Of a stretch of 64,000 nucleotides of DNA, positions 25,615-37,167 are shown in pieces. The stretch's first letter is position 1. Each line of letters opens with the position of its first letter. Position numbers and translations under genes: made by a program. The notes below the pieces were generated by a model. That model worked only from the letters and a program-made list of their open reading frames with translations. It made no database searches and was not told the DNA's origin. The DNA is from Acanthopleura granulata (taxonomy: Eukaryota; Mollusca; Polyplacophora; Chitonida; Chitonidae): NCBI GenBank assembly GCA_016165875.1, contig JABBOT010000009.1, positions 11,637,180 to 11,701,179 on the forward strand, read 5' to 3'.

Positions 25615-25850
25615 AAATCTAGATCTGGCTGGCTACCAGTCTGGCTGTACCTGAAAAGGTCTGACAGCAACCACGGGATTTTCGTGGGTTTTCTCCCACC
25701 ATAATTCTGCCGTATAAGTGAAATATCCTTGAGTGCAATTCGTGGGAAGGTCTGTCGGCAACCAACGGATGGTCGTGGGTTCTGCTGGGCTCTGCCTGGC
25801 TTGCCGCCGTGAAATATTCTTGAGTATGTAAAACACCAAATCCAAAAAAT
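25615..25850 (+). repeat. Two overlapping SINE remnants
   Basis: Body motifs appear twice in the same orientation: GAAAAGGTCTGACAGCAACC with CCACCATAATTCTGCCGTAT, then GGGAAGGTCTGTCGGCAACC with GTGAAATATTCTTGAGTATG and a TAAAACACCAAATCC end. This suggests nested or tandem insertion. The stretch 24930-25610 on its left holds nothing I recognise. Confidence 0.75.
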
Positions 25851-26299
25851 AGCATAATTAAGGAAATAAATCCCACGTATCAGATTCACTCCCAGTCGAT
25901 ACCGTTTTAGGCCCTACATCTGAAAAAAGCCCTTCTCTCGTTCCGTCAGCGCCTAGTGTAGTCGCATTCTTGCTTTCATATTTTGGGATTGAATGCTCTT
26001 TTATTTAGACCTAACATTTCTAGGTCTAACATTACTGGTCTATCAATCGGGGTCAATTGCGTTGCGAAAAAACTTATGCTCAGAATGGGATTGGAGAAAG
26101 AACCATGAAATCCGCTACATGTTTGTGAACCGGATTTAGGTGTTCCTTAAATGGTTAATTCTTCACCATGACTAGATGGGATGCAAATGCATACTTTTTT
26201 GTAAGCCTTTGAACGAGCCACTGGGTATTTATTTTCACAAGCCACTTTTTACATGGTCATTTGTATATCCCTCAGGGATTTTGATTATAGCGCCTAAAA

Positions 26300-26950
26300 G
26301 AGCATTTTCACTTCGTTGCACACTCTCCTAGCCCCAAGTGGCTATTGCACTCCTACATTGGACTGGTCGTATCATAGCCACAGTGGCAAGCAATGGTAGA
26401 ACTTATGCGCTTTTATGCCAAATCAGAGAAATCCTTTCTGAACGATGTTTGTCAAAAAGTCCAAAACTGGTGTCAACTGTGGCTCTTACTTCTCAGCTCC
26501 GCCGCACACACAACAGCCTGCGTAAATTCCACTCGGTAATGACGTACCAGCCCCGAATTCACGAAATGGCAAAGTATTATGCAAGCGTCTGGCGCTCATG
26601 AGCTTCTTTCGGGTTTACTGCGCGCGCGCAAACACAAGAACGAGAACTCTTCAACACCCGTAACTGGTGCTAACGAAAAATGGCCCTGACTTCCGCGATG
26701 ACCGTTTCGTGAATTCGGGGATGGCGTGTCATTACCAAGTAGAATTTACGTCGGCTGTTGTATGTGCGGCCGAGCTGAGAGGTAAGACCCACAGGTAACA
26801 CCTGTTTTGGACTTACCTGACTTGGCTTAAAAGCGCGTAAGCTCTACCATTACCTACCTCTGTGGCTATGATACGACCAGGCCAGTAGGCCTATAGGAGT
26901 GAAGTAGCCACCTGGGGCTAAAACTCCCCATGTGCTTGTGAAGGGCTGTT
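26300..26950. mobile_element. Fold-back element with roughly 260-bp inverted arms
   Basis: The left arm (about 26300-26570) and right arm (about 26690-26950) are inverted copies at roughly 80% identity by eye. Shared landmarks on the left arm, each with a reverse complement on the right, are CTGGTCGTATCATAGCCACA, AATGGTAGAACTTATGCGCT, CTCAGCTCCGCCGCACAC and CCGAATTCACGAAA. The loop of about 120 bp is GC-rich with a CGCGCGCGC run. It is more GC-rich than its surroundings. It could be a non-autonomous DNA transposon or an inverted duplication of a promoter; I see no transposase. Confidence 0.7.
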
Positions 26951-28822
26951 TAAAAGGAAAAGAAGGATCGGCTCTAGCCAGGGGCAAGATAGCCTAGGCT
27001 TCTTGCAGCATTGGAAGTCCTTGAAAGTCATGGTAGGCACTACTTGAAATTAAAATTTGAAAATGAAAGTTATGGAATTTATTTGAAAGACCTGAAAATT
27101 GATTAAAATGACAAAAAAACTTTCCAAACTTTTTAAAGACTGTTTATTTTAGGTTATAAATTGTGCAATATAAAGCTGAGGAAGACTTGAATTTGTTGTT
27201 ATAACTTGATGTTCCTTACGTGTGATCATAACACTCCGAAATATTTGCAAAATATCTGTATAGGCATGCATGGTCAAAGGTCCGCCAAAACAGTGGAAAG
27301 CACTTCTCCTTGCCGTGTGTCAGAGAATTGGTAATGAAGGTCCGGGAAACGTCATGCATGTTCTCTATCAAAAACTCTGATAGTCTCGGAAACTCCTAAG
27401 ATTTAACAAGTATAGTGCTGTATGAACCTTGTATAGCACAAGCAGCGACTTCGACTTGGGCGCTGACAGTTAATTGTACGATTCCGATAGATATCTGGCA
27501 GGGCTGCATGGATTTTCCAGGAGGTAAAAGAAGTTGGTTCGCTGTAGCGTTCAAGTTCGCCCCAGTAAGAGGGGGTCTACATAAAGCTCTCACGGAAAGT
27601 TGGATAATTTGACAATATATATTATATCAAAAGTTCTCATCGTTGCACTGGCACAATTATGAGGATTCTTAAATAAATCACCACCGAAGTTCTATTGTGT
27701 GACGACCGACATCAAAGAGCGATTCACCGCGCCGCCCTGCATATTAGTCCGCTGAAGGGGAAATGGCTCGAAAACAAAACAGATCCATGCTTACACCCAA
27801 ATATTGTATTATATTTGTATATTGTATTATATATATTGTAAATATAACGCAAGTGAAGCCTGTGCACCTTCACAGGATGAATTTAGGAAAACTTTTCTCT
27901 CGTGTGGTGTATAGCAGAGGGAAGTTGGGCGACATTGACCAAATGTGCGCGTAAATTAATGTTGACTTCCACCTTGGAGGTAAACTATTTTATCTCTACG
28001 CTTCCATCGACTGCTGCTCGTTATTTTGAGAAACCAGTCCATCAGAACATTACATCAGAGGTGTGAACGGTACAGTGGACACTGAACTCTAGAACTGGAG
28101 CAAGGCAAGTTAAAAGCATCGTGCATGCCAAAGAAACTTTGATGAACAGGATTATAGTTTCAGTAATAGATGTCAGGCAAACGTACCAGTGCTTTCAAAT
28201 GTATATGCATCGCTTGCAGACATATATTTAATAGTATAAGAGTACAATCAAGTAGGAGTACATATTAATTATAAATCTTCAGGTTTATTAAACATGTACC
28301 TGATACATTGATTTGATAATGTGTTTATATACACATGTATTAATTGATAGTAACAGAATGTCTCAAGCATGAACACACAACTGCAGAATCAATTATTTTC
28401 ATTCAGTACTCTCTCACCCGCACATCGTTAAAAAATGTTCTATAGGTACACAAATTTTGCACTTATATTTACAATAAATTAGAAGATTTGGATGCTACTG
28501 TCTTTTGACACAGTCTTGTACATAGATGTACATCTGGTACTTTTCAAACTGTTTTGAAGTGGTGCATTGAGAAATTTTGAAAAACCCTTTTTTCACATAT
28601 TGTTCTGTACTTATACCTGAGCCAAATTGTTAGACACCCAAGTGAAGCATGATGAAAAGACATTAAATCAGACAGAGCAGACAAGTTCTTAATAGCAAAT
28701 CTGTGGTTCTTTCCCACCAAGGTGACATTTGGTTGACTGAACTCCAGCACCAGATATAATACTTGAGACAATACATTTGCCTTGCAAAGCTGGAAATGAT
28801 TTTATTATTACTATTGTAGTAT
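26951..28822. other. Intergenic stretch, no gene recognised
   Basis: Short overlapping ORFs occur on both strands at 27396-27612 without a recognisable domain. The rest is AT-rich. I looked here for a long 5' LTR matching 35659-37252 and did not find one. Confidence 0.5.
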
Positions 28823-28910
28823 TGTCGCGCCCGACCACTGGGATAATTGTTATCTCGGGAAATTCTCTAATAAATCTGCAAACATATAATCCCAGGGGAC
28901 GGGCGCGACA
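28823..28910 (+). repeat. 88-bp left terminal sequence with inverted TGTC...GACA ends
   Basis: It begins TGTCGCGCCCG and ends CGGGCGCGACA, an 11-bp perfect inverted repeat, as LTR ends often show on a smaller scale. The primer-binding-site-like TGGCAGCGG follows within a few bases, which marks the right edge of a 5' LTR. The body matches the last 84 bp of the element in inverted orientation. Confidence 0.75.
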
Positions 28911-29267
28911 AGTGCTGGCAGCGGTGGGATAGATCTGGGTTGTGACCTTTCTTGGTCATATGCTATTAAAATGACATTAGATCTAGAATCAGACTTGTAG
29001 TGACTTGAACACTGTATAATAATTCATGACATTAATACAGACATGAATAGCTCTAATAGTTCATATGAAGTGGCATTTAAATCTCTAGACTTGTGTGGTG
29101 GGGAAACAATGACACCCGCTACAACAATGACAACTCCTTTTCTGGTGAAGAGAAAAGTTTTGTTCAGACTACATTATTTGATGTCATTGCTTTTGTAGAG
29201 CAGCAATTAAAAAAATCCTGAGGATCATTGTACCGCAGACAATGGCACAAAATGGATAGCAAGTAAT

Positions 29268-29867
29268 ATGAGGCCAGCCTTGGAGGGTGACATGGTCATT
29301 ACTGCACCATCTGCATTTAGTGTGGCTCACAGCAGACAGCAGATTTGGTGGGGACACGGTGATGGTGTACATGTTAATTCCTCCAGTCAGCCTTCAAAAC
29401 CCCTTCCTTGTAGAATGAAACCACAGAGCTATGACGGCAGTGAAGACTGGGTGGAATACCTCCATCGATTTGAAATAATTGCTGAAATAAATGGCTGGGA
29501 TGCTACAACCGGGTTCTATTATCTAGCTGGTGGCTTGAGAAGCACAGCTAGAACAGTTTTACGTGAACTGCATGAGGTTAACAGGAGAAATTTTGGTAAT
29601 TTAGTCAAAACTCTTCACTACAGATTTGGCAACGTGCATAGAGCTGAAGCATTTAGTGCTCGCTTACAAAACAGGGTGAGGCGCAGAGAAGAAACTATAC
29701 CCGAATTGGCTCAGTCCATCAGGAAGTTACCTCTCCAAGCCTATCCCCAAGCTACCAGTGAATGGATTGATACTTTAGCTGTGGATAGTTTTATTGATGC
29801 TATGCATGATGGTAATATGAGACTCCGTTTGAGGGAAGCTCAACTTAAAACCATGGCTGAGGCTTAG
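29268..29867 (+). pseudogene. gag: Gag (capsid) region of the Gypsy-type element
   Basis: A 199-codon open frame contains a retrotransposon Gag capsid-like region (SEDWVEYLHRFEIIAEINGW, then LAGGLRSTARTVLRELHE and FAR/FSARLQNRVRRREETIPEL-type motifs). The true start is not clear. The frame closes with TAG after TMAEA, short of the usual nucleocapsid zinc knuckle, which I do not see. Downstream frames to 30180 are broken. Confidence 0.75.
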
Positions 29868-30179
29868 GTGTTAGCTGTGCATTTAGAGACCATAAAATTT
29901 GCTATCGACAGAGAGGTCGACAGGTCAGGGTGGTTGGGAATTCTGAATCTAAAAATTCCGATTTTAAGAAAGGGGATGATGCTTCCAAATATATGGCTAA
30001 AGTTTTAAGAAAGGGATTTTGAACGTCATGGGTGAAATAAAGAGAGATGTGAAATCTCAGAGTGAAAATAAATCTAAAGAAATAATTTCCATGGTTCATC
30101 CTCAGCCTAATAATAATCAGGGATACTTTGTGGCGCCGAATTCAGGGCACCCGGAGTTCGACCAAGACAAATGGGCTTA

Positions 30180-30480
30180 CATTAATGATGCTTAACAATG
30201 TTTAAGTGCAGAGGGACTTTTCGTGTTGAAGAGAAGCCACTGGCGATGTTAATAGACACTGGGGCTAATGTCTGCATTTTGAAAACTGATTTTTTTAAAC
30301 AGCTTAGTCCCCAAATGTTTGAAGTTGTCGGTGTAAACGCTTCTTTGGTGTCTGCGACTGGCGACATAATTCCTTTGATGGTTCTGTAAATGTTAGACTT
30401 GGATTTGGGAAACATGAATTTTCCCAAGAAGTGCTTTTGGCAAATATACCAAATGAATGAATTTTGGGAATGGATTTACT
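30180..30480 (+). pseudogene. Aspartic protease remnant of the Gypsy-type element
   Basis: The frame 30198-30389 contains LAMLIDTGANVCIL, the retroviral-type aspartic protease active-site motif (D-T-G). It is followed by the flap-type region SLVSATGDIIPL. The frame stops at 30387-30389. Related residues continue in another frame (a WGMDLL-like stretch near 30466), so it is frameshifted. Confidence 0.75.
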
Positions 30481-31159
30481 CACCAAGAACTCTGAGTCTC
30501 TGTGAGACTGAGTACTTGCTCTCTTGTGATTGGAAATGATGAGATACCTTGTTATCGTCATGCCGATGATATTAAACCTACCTGTTGTGGAATTAATGCG
30601 GTGAAAATTATGTTATTCCCCCCTGGATGTGAAGTTTAATTAGGGGAAGAGCAATTGAAATTCCCTATGGTGTTGAAATTGGAGTAGTTCAACCTGTTGA
30701 ACGTTTTGTTACTTAACATGAATTGTGTGTTGCTAGAGCTTTGGTGGATCCAAGTAGAGGAATTCTACCAGTCCATGTTTTGAATCCTACGGAGAGAGTT
30801 ATGACGGTGTACTAAAACACGAACATAGCAGTTTTTTGACCCTGACGTAGAAGTTGTGGGGAAGGGAAGTTATGAAATGTGAAACACCGTGCACTGTCAG
30901 ATTGCTAAGTCAGGTGATTCTGAGAGAACAGTGCCAGAACATTTAGCTGATTTGACAGATTTGAATGAATTGACAGAAGTTCAGTGAACCCAGACAGTTT
31001 ACAGAGAAATAAACTTTATTCTTTGGTCAATGAGTTTGCAGATATATTTTCAAATGAGGATGGTGACACTGGTCGCACTCATTTAGAGGAACATGGGTAA
31101 AGTTCGACCTATACGTCAGCATGGTCGCAGAGTTCCTTTAGCTAAACAAGCTATGAGTC

Positions 31160-32350
31160 GAGGAGGAAATTCGGAAAATGTCTGAAAAGGGCATAACTGA
31201 ACCTAGTTATGCACCGTGGTCTTCACCCATTGTGTAAGTGAAGAGGAAAGACGGAAACATTCGATTTAGTGTGGATTACCGTTCATTGAATAGTTGCACT
31301 ATTAAAGATTTACACCCACTTCGGAGAATTGATTATACCTTAGATTCATTATCTGGGGTGAAATGGTTCTCCGTAATGGATTTGAAGAGTGGATACTGGC
31401 AGGTCGGCATGTCTGAAAGAGATAAAGAGAAGGCAGCATTTAACACCGAAAGTGGTGGGTTATGGCAATTTACAGTTATGAGCTTTGGCCTTTGCAATGC
31501 CCCGGCATTCGTTTGATGGAGAGAATTCTTTCAGGTTTATTTTGGAAGATTTGCATGGTGTACCTAGATGATCATTGTGCATGGTAAAACTTTTGATCAA
31601 GAGCTAAACGATTTACGACAGGTGTTTAGCCGTTTGCGTTCGGCTAATTTGAAGTTAAGCCCAAAGATATGTGAACTGTTTAAAAAGCAAGTATCCTTTC
31701 TTGGGCATATAGTTAGAGAGCACGAAATAACTACTGGTCCTCAAAAAGTGGAGGCGGTTCAGAGTTGGCCTGTTCCTTGTAATGTTAGAAGTGTTAGGAG
31801 TTTTCATGGCTTGTGCTCCTATTATATGAAGTTTATTAAAGGGTTTGCAAAGATAGCCCAACCTTTACACAAACTAACAGAGCATGATTCTAAGTTTGTG
31901 TGGACTGACGAATGTAATTTTGCCTTTTTGGAATTAAAAAGGAGTTTGATTGGTGACCCTATCTTGGCCTATCGTTTACCAGAAGGAGAATTTATTCTGA
32001 GCACTGATGCTAGTAATTTTGCTATCCGTGGTGTTCTTTCTCAAGTTCATGATGGAGTTGAGAAAGTCATAGCATATTACAGTAAAGCTCTACGTAAGAC
32101 AGAGCGTAGATATTGTGTGACTAGGAGAGAGTTGTTAGCAGTTGTTGTAAGTGTTAAACATTTCCATCACTATTTGTATGAAAGACAATTCAAAATTCGT
32201 ACAGACCATGGCTCATAGAGATGGCTAATGAATTTTAAGAATCCTGAGGGCCAAGTCGCTAGATGCATTGAAACCCTTGGTACCTATGATTATGCCATTG
32301 AGCATCGACCTGGAAGGTTACATTCTAATGCTGATGCTAGTAGATCTTGT
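31160..32350 (+). pseudogene. pol: Reverse transcriptase and RNase H of the Gypsy-type element
   Basis: RT motifs RFSVDYRSLNSCT, FSVMDLKSGYWQVGMSERDK and FTVMSFGLCNAPA lie in the frame 31238-31516. The catalytic Y-L-D-D follows near 31560, and one base later the frame changes. The connection/thumb (KVEAVQSWPVPCNVRSVRSF) and RNase H (ILSTDASNFAIRGVLSQ, RRELLAVV) continue in 31568-32218, closed by TAG, and remnants run to about 32345. RT copies RNA into DNA and RNase H removes the RNA strand. The copy is inactive because of the frame changes and stop codons. Confidence 0.9.
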
Positions 32351-32449
32351 TATTCTGAGAATTGTGATCATTGCGAGAAACTTGAACAGAAGGTTGTACT
32401 GTTTTCTTTGGCAGACGGGGCCGAAGCAGTACCTGCCAAGATACTTTCC

Positions 32450-32712
32450 ACCATGCATAATAAAAATTGTGGTAATGAGAAACTTGAACAGAACAATGTA
32501 CTATTTACTTCAGCCATGCATAATAAAAACTGTGGTAATGAGAAAACTTGAACAGAACAATGTACTATTTACTTCAGCCATGCATAATAAAAACTGTGGT
32601 AATGAGAAACTTGAACAGAACAATGTACTATTTACTTCAGCCATGCATAATAAAAACTGTGGTAATGAGAAAACTTGAACAGAACAATGTACTATTTACT
32701 TCGGCTGGTACT
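32450..32712 (+). repeat. 62/63-bp tandem repeat between RNase H and integrase
   Basis: Four to five copies of CATGCATAATAAAAACTGTG plus a segment ending AATGTACTATTTACTTC. Alternate copies have an extra A (GAGAAAC versus GAGAAAAC), so copies alternate between 62-63 bp forms and shift the frame. In frame it would encode a 21-residue unit containing CGNEKLEQNNVLFTSA. A divergent founder is at about 32370-32430. Confidence 0.9.
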
Positions 32713-33008
32713 GAAGCAGTAACTGTCAATATTTTCTCATCCAATTCCAAGGAAAGAAAGAACTGTGTGAAACTCACGCAGAAAGATGTGCTGTCCTCTT
32801 CGACTAGTACACTAGGAAAGGTAACTATGATCTCTTGCTCAGTTGTGAATTCTGGCAATCTTAAAGAATCCAAGTCTGTCGACACTGTTATTACTCTTAG
32901 CAGAATGCAGGAGTTACAGATGTCTGATCCACACATAGGATACATTCTGAAATGTAAAATGGAAGTGTTAAGCCATCATGGACAGAAATAAGTAGTCTTG
33001 ATGTTGCT

Positions 33009-34453
33009 GTGAAACACTATTGTAGTATTTGGGGTGCACTGTACATACGCAACGGTCTACTATATAGGAAATGGGAGTCTGAATCTTGTGATATTGTCAA
33101 GTGGCATGTTTTACTTCCCAACAATTTGAGGGTATGTGTGATGCGTGAGCTGCATAATGCACCTACTTCAGGGCATTTAGGCCTGAAGAAAACTATCGGA
33201 ATAATCCGAGAGAGATTTTATTGGGTCGGTTTGAAACGTGATGTCCAACACTGGTGTAAGATTTGTGATATTTGTGCTTCAAAGAAAAGACCTCGACAGA
33301 AGTTCAAGGCATTAATGAAGTAGTACAATGTGGGGAGGCCCATGGAGCGTATCGCTCTTGATATAATGGGACCTTTTCCCATGACAGATAATAAGAACAG
33401 ATTTATACTTGTCATTGGTGATTATTTTACCAAGTGGGCTGAGGCCATACCTGTTCGGAATCAGGAAGCTACCACTATAGCTGAGAAGTTGGTGGAGTCA
33501 TTCATTTCTTTGTTTGGAGTTCCTAATGAAATTCATTCGGATCGAGGTTCCAGCTTTCAGTCACGTGTGTTTAGCGAATTGTGCCCCTTGTTAGGTTGTA
33601 AGTAAACTAGGACGACACCATACCACCCTCAGAGTGATGACATGGTGGAGAGAATGAATCTTACTTTAGAAAATATGTTATCAGCATATGTTGCCAGCAA
33701 TCAGAGGGATTGGGATGTACATCTGCCTTTGTTAATGATGGCTTTTAGAGTCTCAACCCATGAACTACCAAGGATACTCCTTGTGCTATGATGTTGGGCA
33801 GAGAGATCAAGTTGCCTCTTGATCTCTTGTTTGAGTCTCCTGAAAGTACACAAACATTTGAACCAGATTATGGTTATGAACTATCCAGAAGGATGGATAG
33901 AGTTCATGAGCATGCCAGAAAGAATATTCAGTTATCCAGTGAGAGAATGAAGAGAAACTATGATATTGATGTACATAAACATTTGTACAATATTGGTGAT
34001 AGTGCATGGTTATTGTACAAAGTAAGACAAAAAGGTTTATGTCCAAAGTTGCAGCGCCCTTGAAAAGGACCATTTGTTGTCGTGGACAAGTTCAGTGACT
34101 TAATTTACAGAATTCAAGAGACAGCAAAGCCTAAACCTGTCATTGTTCATCATAACAGACTTAAGCCATACGTCGGGGAAAATGTACCCACTTTGTTTGA
34201 GGAGAATACCATGACCCACAGAAGACCAGTAACCATCGTTACGAGTGAAGAAGACCCTGTTATTCGGTTGAATAACACAGCGGATTTTTCCGGCAGTGAA
34301 GGAGATTTGTACAAAGACTTTGAAAGTCACAATTCCAGTCTGGATAAGTCTAGTGATGTAATTGACCAGACATTGACGGAAACTACAAGAAGACAAAGAC
34401 AACGGAGACTGCCTCGTCGTTATGATGAATACAAAGTGTTTAATAAGTTATGA
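33009..34453 (+). pseudogene. pol: Integrase of the Gypsy-type element
   Basis: The frame 33009-33323 has the HHCC zinc domain (HNAPTSGHLGLKKT, then WCKICDICASKK). After a stop, 33330-33605 has the DDE core start (LDIMGPFPMTD, FTKWAEAIPV, EIHSDRGSSFQS). A second stop follows, then PYHPQSDDMVERMN with the catalytic Glu. The C-terminal part (33788-34063 and 34082-34453) has a chromatin-side GPF-type motif and a basic tail (RRQRQRRLPRRYD). At least three in-frame stops break it. Confidence 0.9.
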
Positions 34454-34503
34454 GTAAGAATAGTGTGCTTACCTTATTAATTTTTTTTAACTTGTAGACT
34501 AAA

Positions 34504-35472
34504 GTGTGGATGTGCCTCCTGTGTGACACCTACACACCCTTGCGGCGCGATACAGCAGAGAGATATGTTTTGGAACACCATTCTGGCATCGGCTGGAAAT
34601 GCATGATCTGTAAGAGGTCTTTCCACAGATTTTGTACGTTGCATGCCAGTTGTCAACAATCTAACAGGAGAGGGCGGGCCTGCTGTGCACTCCCAGTTTG
34701 ATGAGCTTAAATCTTTCATCCGGAACAACAAGGTGAAACTACGTTCAGCTTTTCTGTCCGCAAGCGCTCTGCTCCCTCCACATCATGGCCTAAGCCCGGA
34801 ATGAAAATTCCTAAGTTGAAGATATGCGGGATGAAGTCGTGGATAACTGGGCAGGGAGCATCTCCATGTAACAGAGGGCCTGGGCAGGCCAATTCGGGCA
34901 ACAGTGTTGTTCCCCAGCGTGATCCTCCAAAGGCCTCTCCGGTGGCCTCAAGGTTGTGGAGATCAATTCCCTGTTCCAGAGCAAGTCCTGCAGCTGGATG
35001 AGTCCACACATAATTTCTTGTCGCCCGTGACCGATACATCTGTTGCAAGTGATGTTGCTGTGCCTGGCAGTCCGGAGCAGCCACCACAGGAGATGGGCTC
35101 TGCCACCGTTGATCACTACGAAGTTCTTCTTCACGCTCTTCGTGAACGACAACAAGGAAGAGTAGCGTTGAATGTATTCGGTACCACCTTCGAAACCAGC
35201 GTCAAGACTATGACCTGCGACCCCTCCTCCTTGTTTGGGACTGTTGCAAACCACCGGTAGAATTACCCGTCGGGTCTGTGTGCTCATAGTTCGATCGGGA
35301 CCTCACCCATTTCCGGTACATCCTCAACTATTTGCGGAATGAGGGTGTGTGTTTTACGTCAACACTCCCTGCTCTGGAGAACGAGTTGAGAGAACTTCTT
35401 GTAGAGGCACGGTACTATCGTGTATCTGGTCTCGCAGTTAAAAGCGAGAAACCGAGGGAAAATGAGGAATAG
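34504..35472 (+). pseudogene. Extra gene: zinc fingers plus KCTD-type BTB/T1 domain, broken
   Basis: It lies between integrase and the element's 3' end, where some Gypsy elements carry env. The first part (34504-34650) has two C2H2-like fingers: C-x2-C with paired His (CLLCDTYTPL, VLEHH), then KCMICKRSFHRFCTLHASC. The reading then shifts frame near 34650 (QFDELKSFIRNNKVKLRSAF) and again later. The last part (35159-35440) is a tetramerisation-type BTB fold: VALNVFGTTFETSVKTMTCD, a TAG stop at 35258, a frame change, then FDRDLTHFRYILNYLRNEG and LLVEARYYRVSGL. KCTD proteins are usually cullin-3 adaptors. An AATAAA follows at about 35608. Domain calls are motif-based. Confidence 0.75.
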
Positions 35473-36061
35473 GTGACTGTTGTCTTTAATCTTGAGTTTC
35501 TGTTGAAGGCATTCTTTTCAGCTTCATTTTTTTTTATATTCCTTTTCCTGAGAGTAACTGGGTACATGTTGACAATTCTTTGTTCTTTTCTTCTTGTTAT
35601 ATCCTGTAAATAAAAATTTCATATCTGAAGGACCAAATTTTTACATGATGGGGGGCAGTGTGGCGACAGGGGTTATCTGTTGTCACTTCTACCTGCTTTC
35701 GAAGTTATTAAAGTTGTTGGCCTGACGTATCCGCAGAGTTCTAATTCCAGGTATACGCATATTGTTGTATTGTTGCTTGCCTGGCGAATATATATCAAGA
35801 CTTATAGCACAATGGCTGGTGTGTATTATATATGATTGTGTTGAAGTAACATGTGTTGTGAGTGGATATGAACTTGACATGAAATACCTCGATGAAGGAT
35901 TCTGTCTTGTTTCTTCCCTTTTCATCCACGGAGAGCTCGGGCTGAAATGTGCACTGTTATCTTGGCTAGTCCCTGGTCACGTGCAACTGAAGTGTTGTCA
36001 TAGATAATAACGCAATGACGGTATTTCTCGTGAAATGAGTAATTTTGATTTGTTGGATGCG

Positions 36062-36093
36062 AGGTCACGAACCGTGACCTTTTGGTATAAATA
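36062..36093 (+). promoter_or_regulatory. TATA box preceded by a 19-bp palindrome
   Basis: AGGTCACG-AAC-CGTGACCT (36062-36080) is a perfect inverted repeat. It contains two AGGTCA nuclear-receptor half-sites facing each other with 7 bp between the hexamers. TATAAATA follows at 36086-36093. This looks like the U3 promoter of the retroelement's right LTR-like region. Confidence 0.6.
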
Positions 36094-37167
36094 CGGATCC
36101 CGCGAAGCTTCAACGTCGTCATATTTCGGAATCATAGTAAAATTAACAGACTCGTCTTTACGACCACAGCGGCAACTTAGTGTGGATAATGACCGTCCCA
36201 CTGCAAGTTAAATTACAGTACTGGGTTTGTTACTGATACAGAAATATCGGTACATCAAGCACATGGCTAATTATAATATTCATGCTTTGTAGAGCCTACG
36301 TCACCAGACCCGGTGGATTCTCAGTTGTACATTTCATTGTCGACCAAATCAGCAGCGATTACACTGGCTTTATATTATTTAGACTTTGAACATATGCGGG
36401 ATGGGAGTTGGGAACCTACTACTCACCGTATCAATCTTGAGATCCTTTACGTGATTAATTGTTTCGCGGGCAGTACGTGAAGTGTCTGTGGAGTTTATTG
36501 GGTGCCACTACCACCTCCGCCGAACCCGGTGGAAGAAGTTGATGGATCTTTCCTTGGGGACTCCCTACGAGTGTAGCTATTTATAGACCGCTCTCTGAGA
36601 GCAGATCTGTCTGTTGACAAACTTCTCTAGTTGTCGCTAAGACTTCCTGACGTTGATTATCGGGATCGTATATTACTGAGGAAGAGATGATACCATGGAA
36701 GCGTATTAATTGTCTTACATGGACTGAACATTACACCATTTTCGGTGTAATCTGTTTCTATCTAGATAATTGATGCCCTCAAGCACTTTCTACTAAACCG
36801 ACCTACTTTATATATCGACCTGGTCAACGACTGTATTTGGAGGTGCATAATATCAAACCTGCAGTGAACATACCACCAGTTATGGTTATATTGGTTTCAG
36901 TATCTGGTTTACTTTGCCTTACTTCCTCCTCACTATAAGGAGAGCTGAAAGATAACAGAACTTACCTGCCCATTTTGACCTACCCGGAGCCTGGTAGGTA
37001 ATAGATGTTCTCCTCGGATTCACTCATCTGACTTGCGTATACTGGTGCTTATTAACTGTATTCATAATCTCGTTTTCTATGAGTCAGCTTATTTCTATAA
37101 ATTATTACTATCGCATTTTATTATAGCACCCAGGAACCCTACAGATTATTAGAGTACCTATTAAACT

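Noticed and set aside
27396..27612. Overlapping 65-codon ORFs on both strands
   Set aside because: No recognisable domain, no splice context, and no repeat of the pattern elsewhere.
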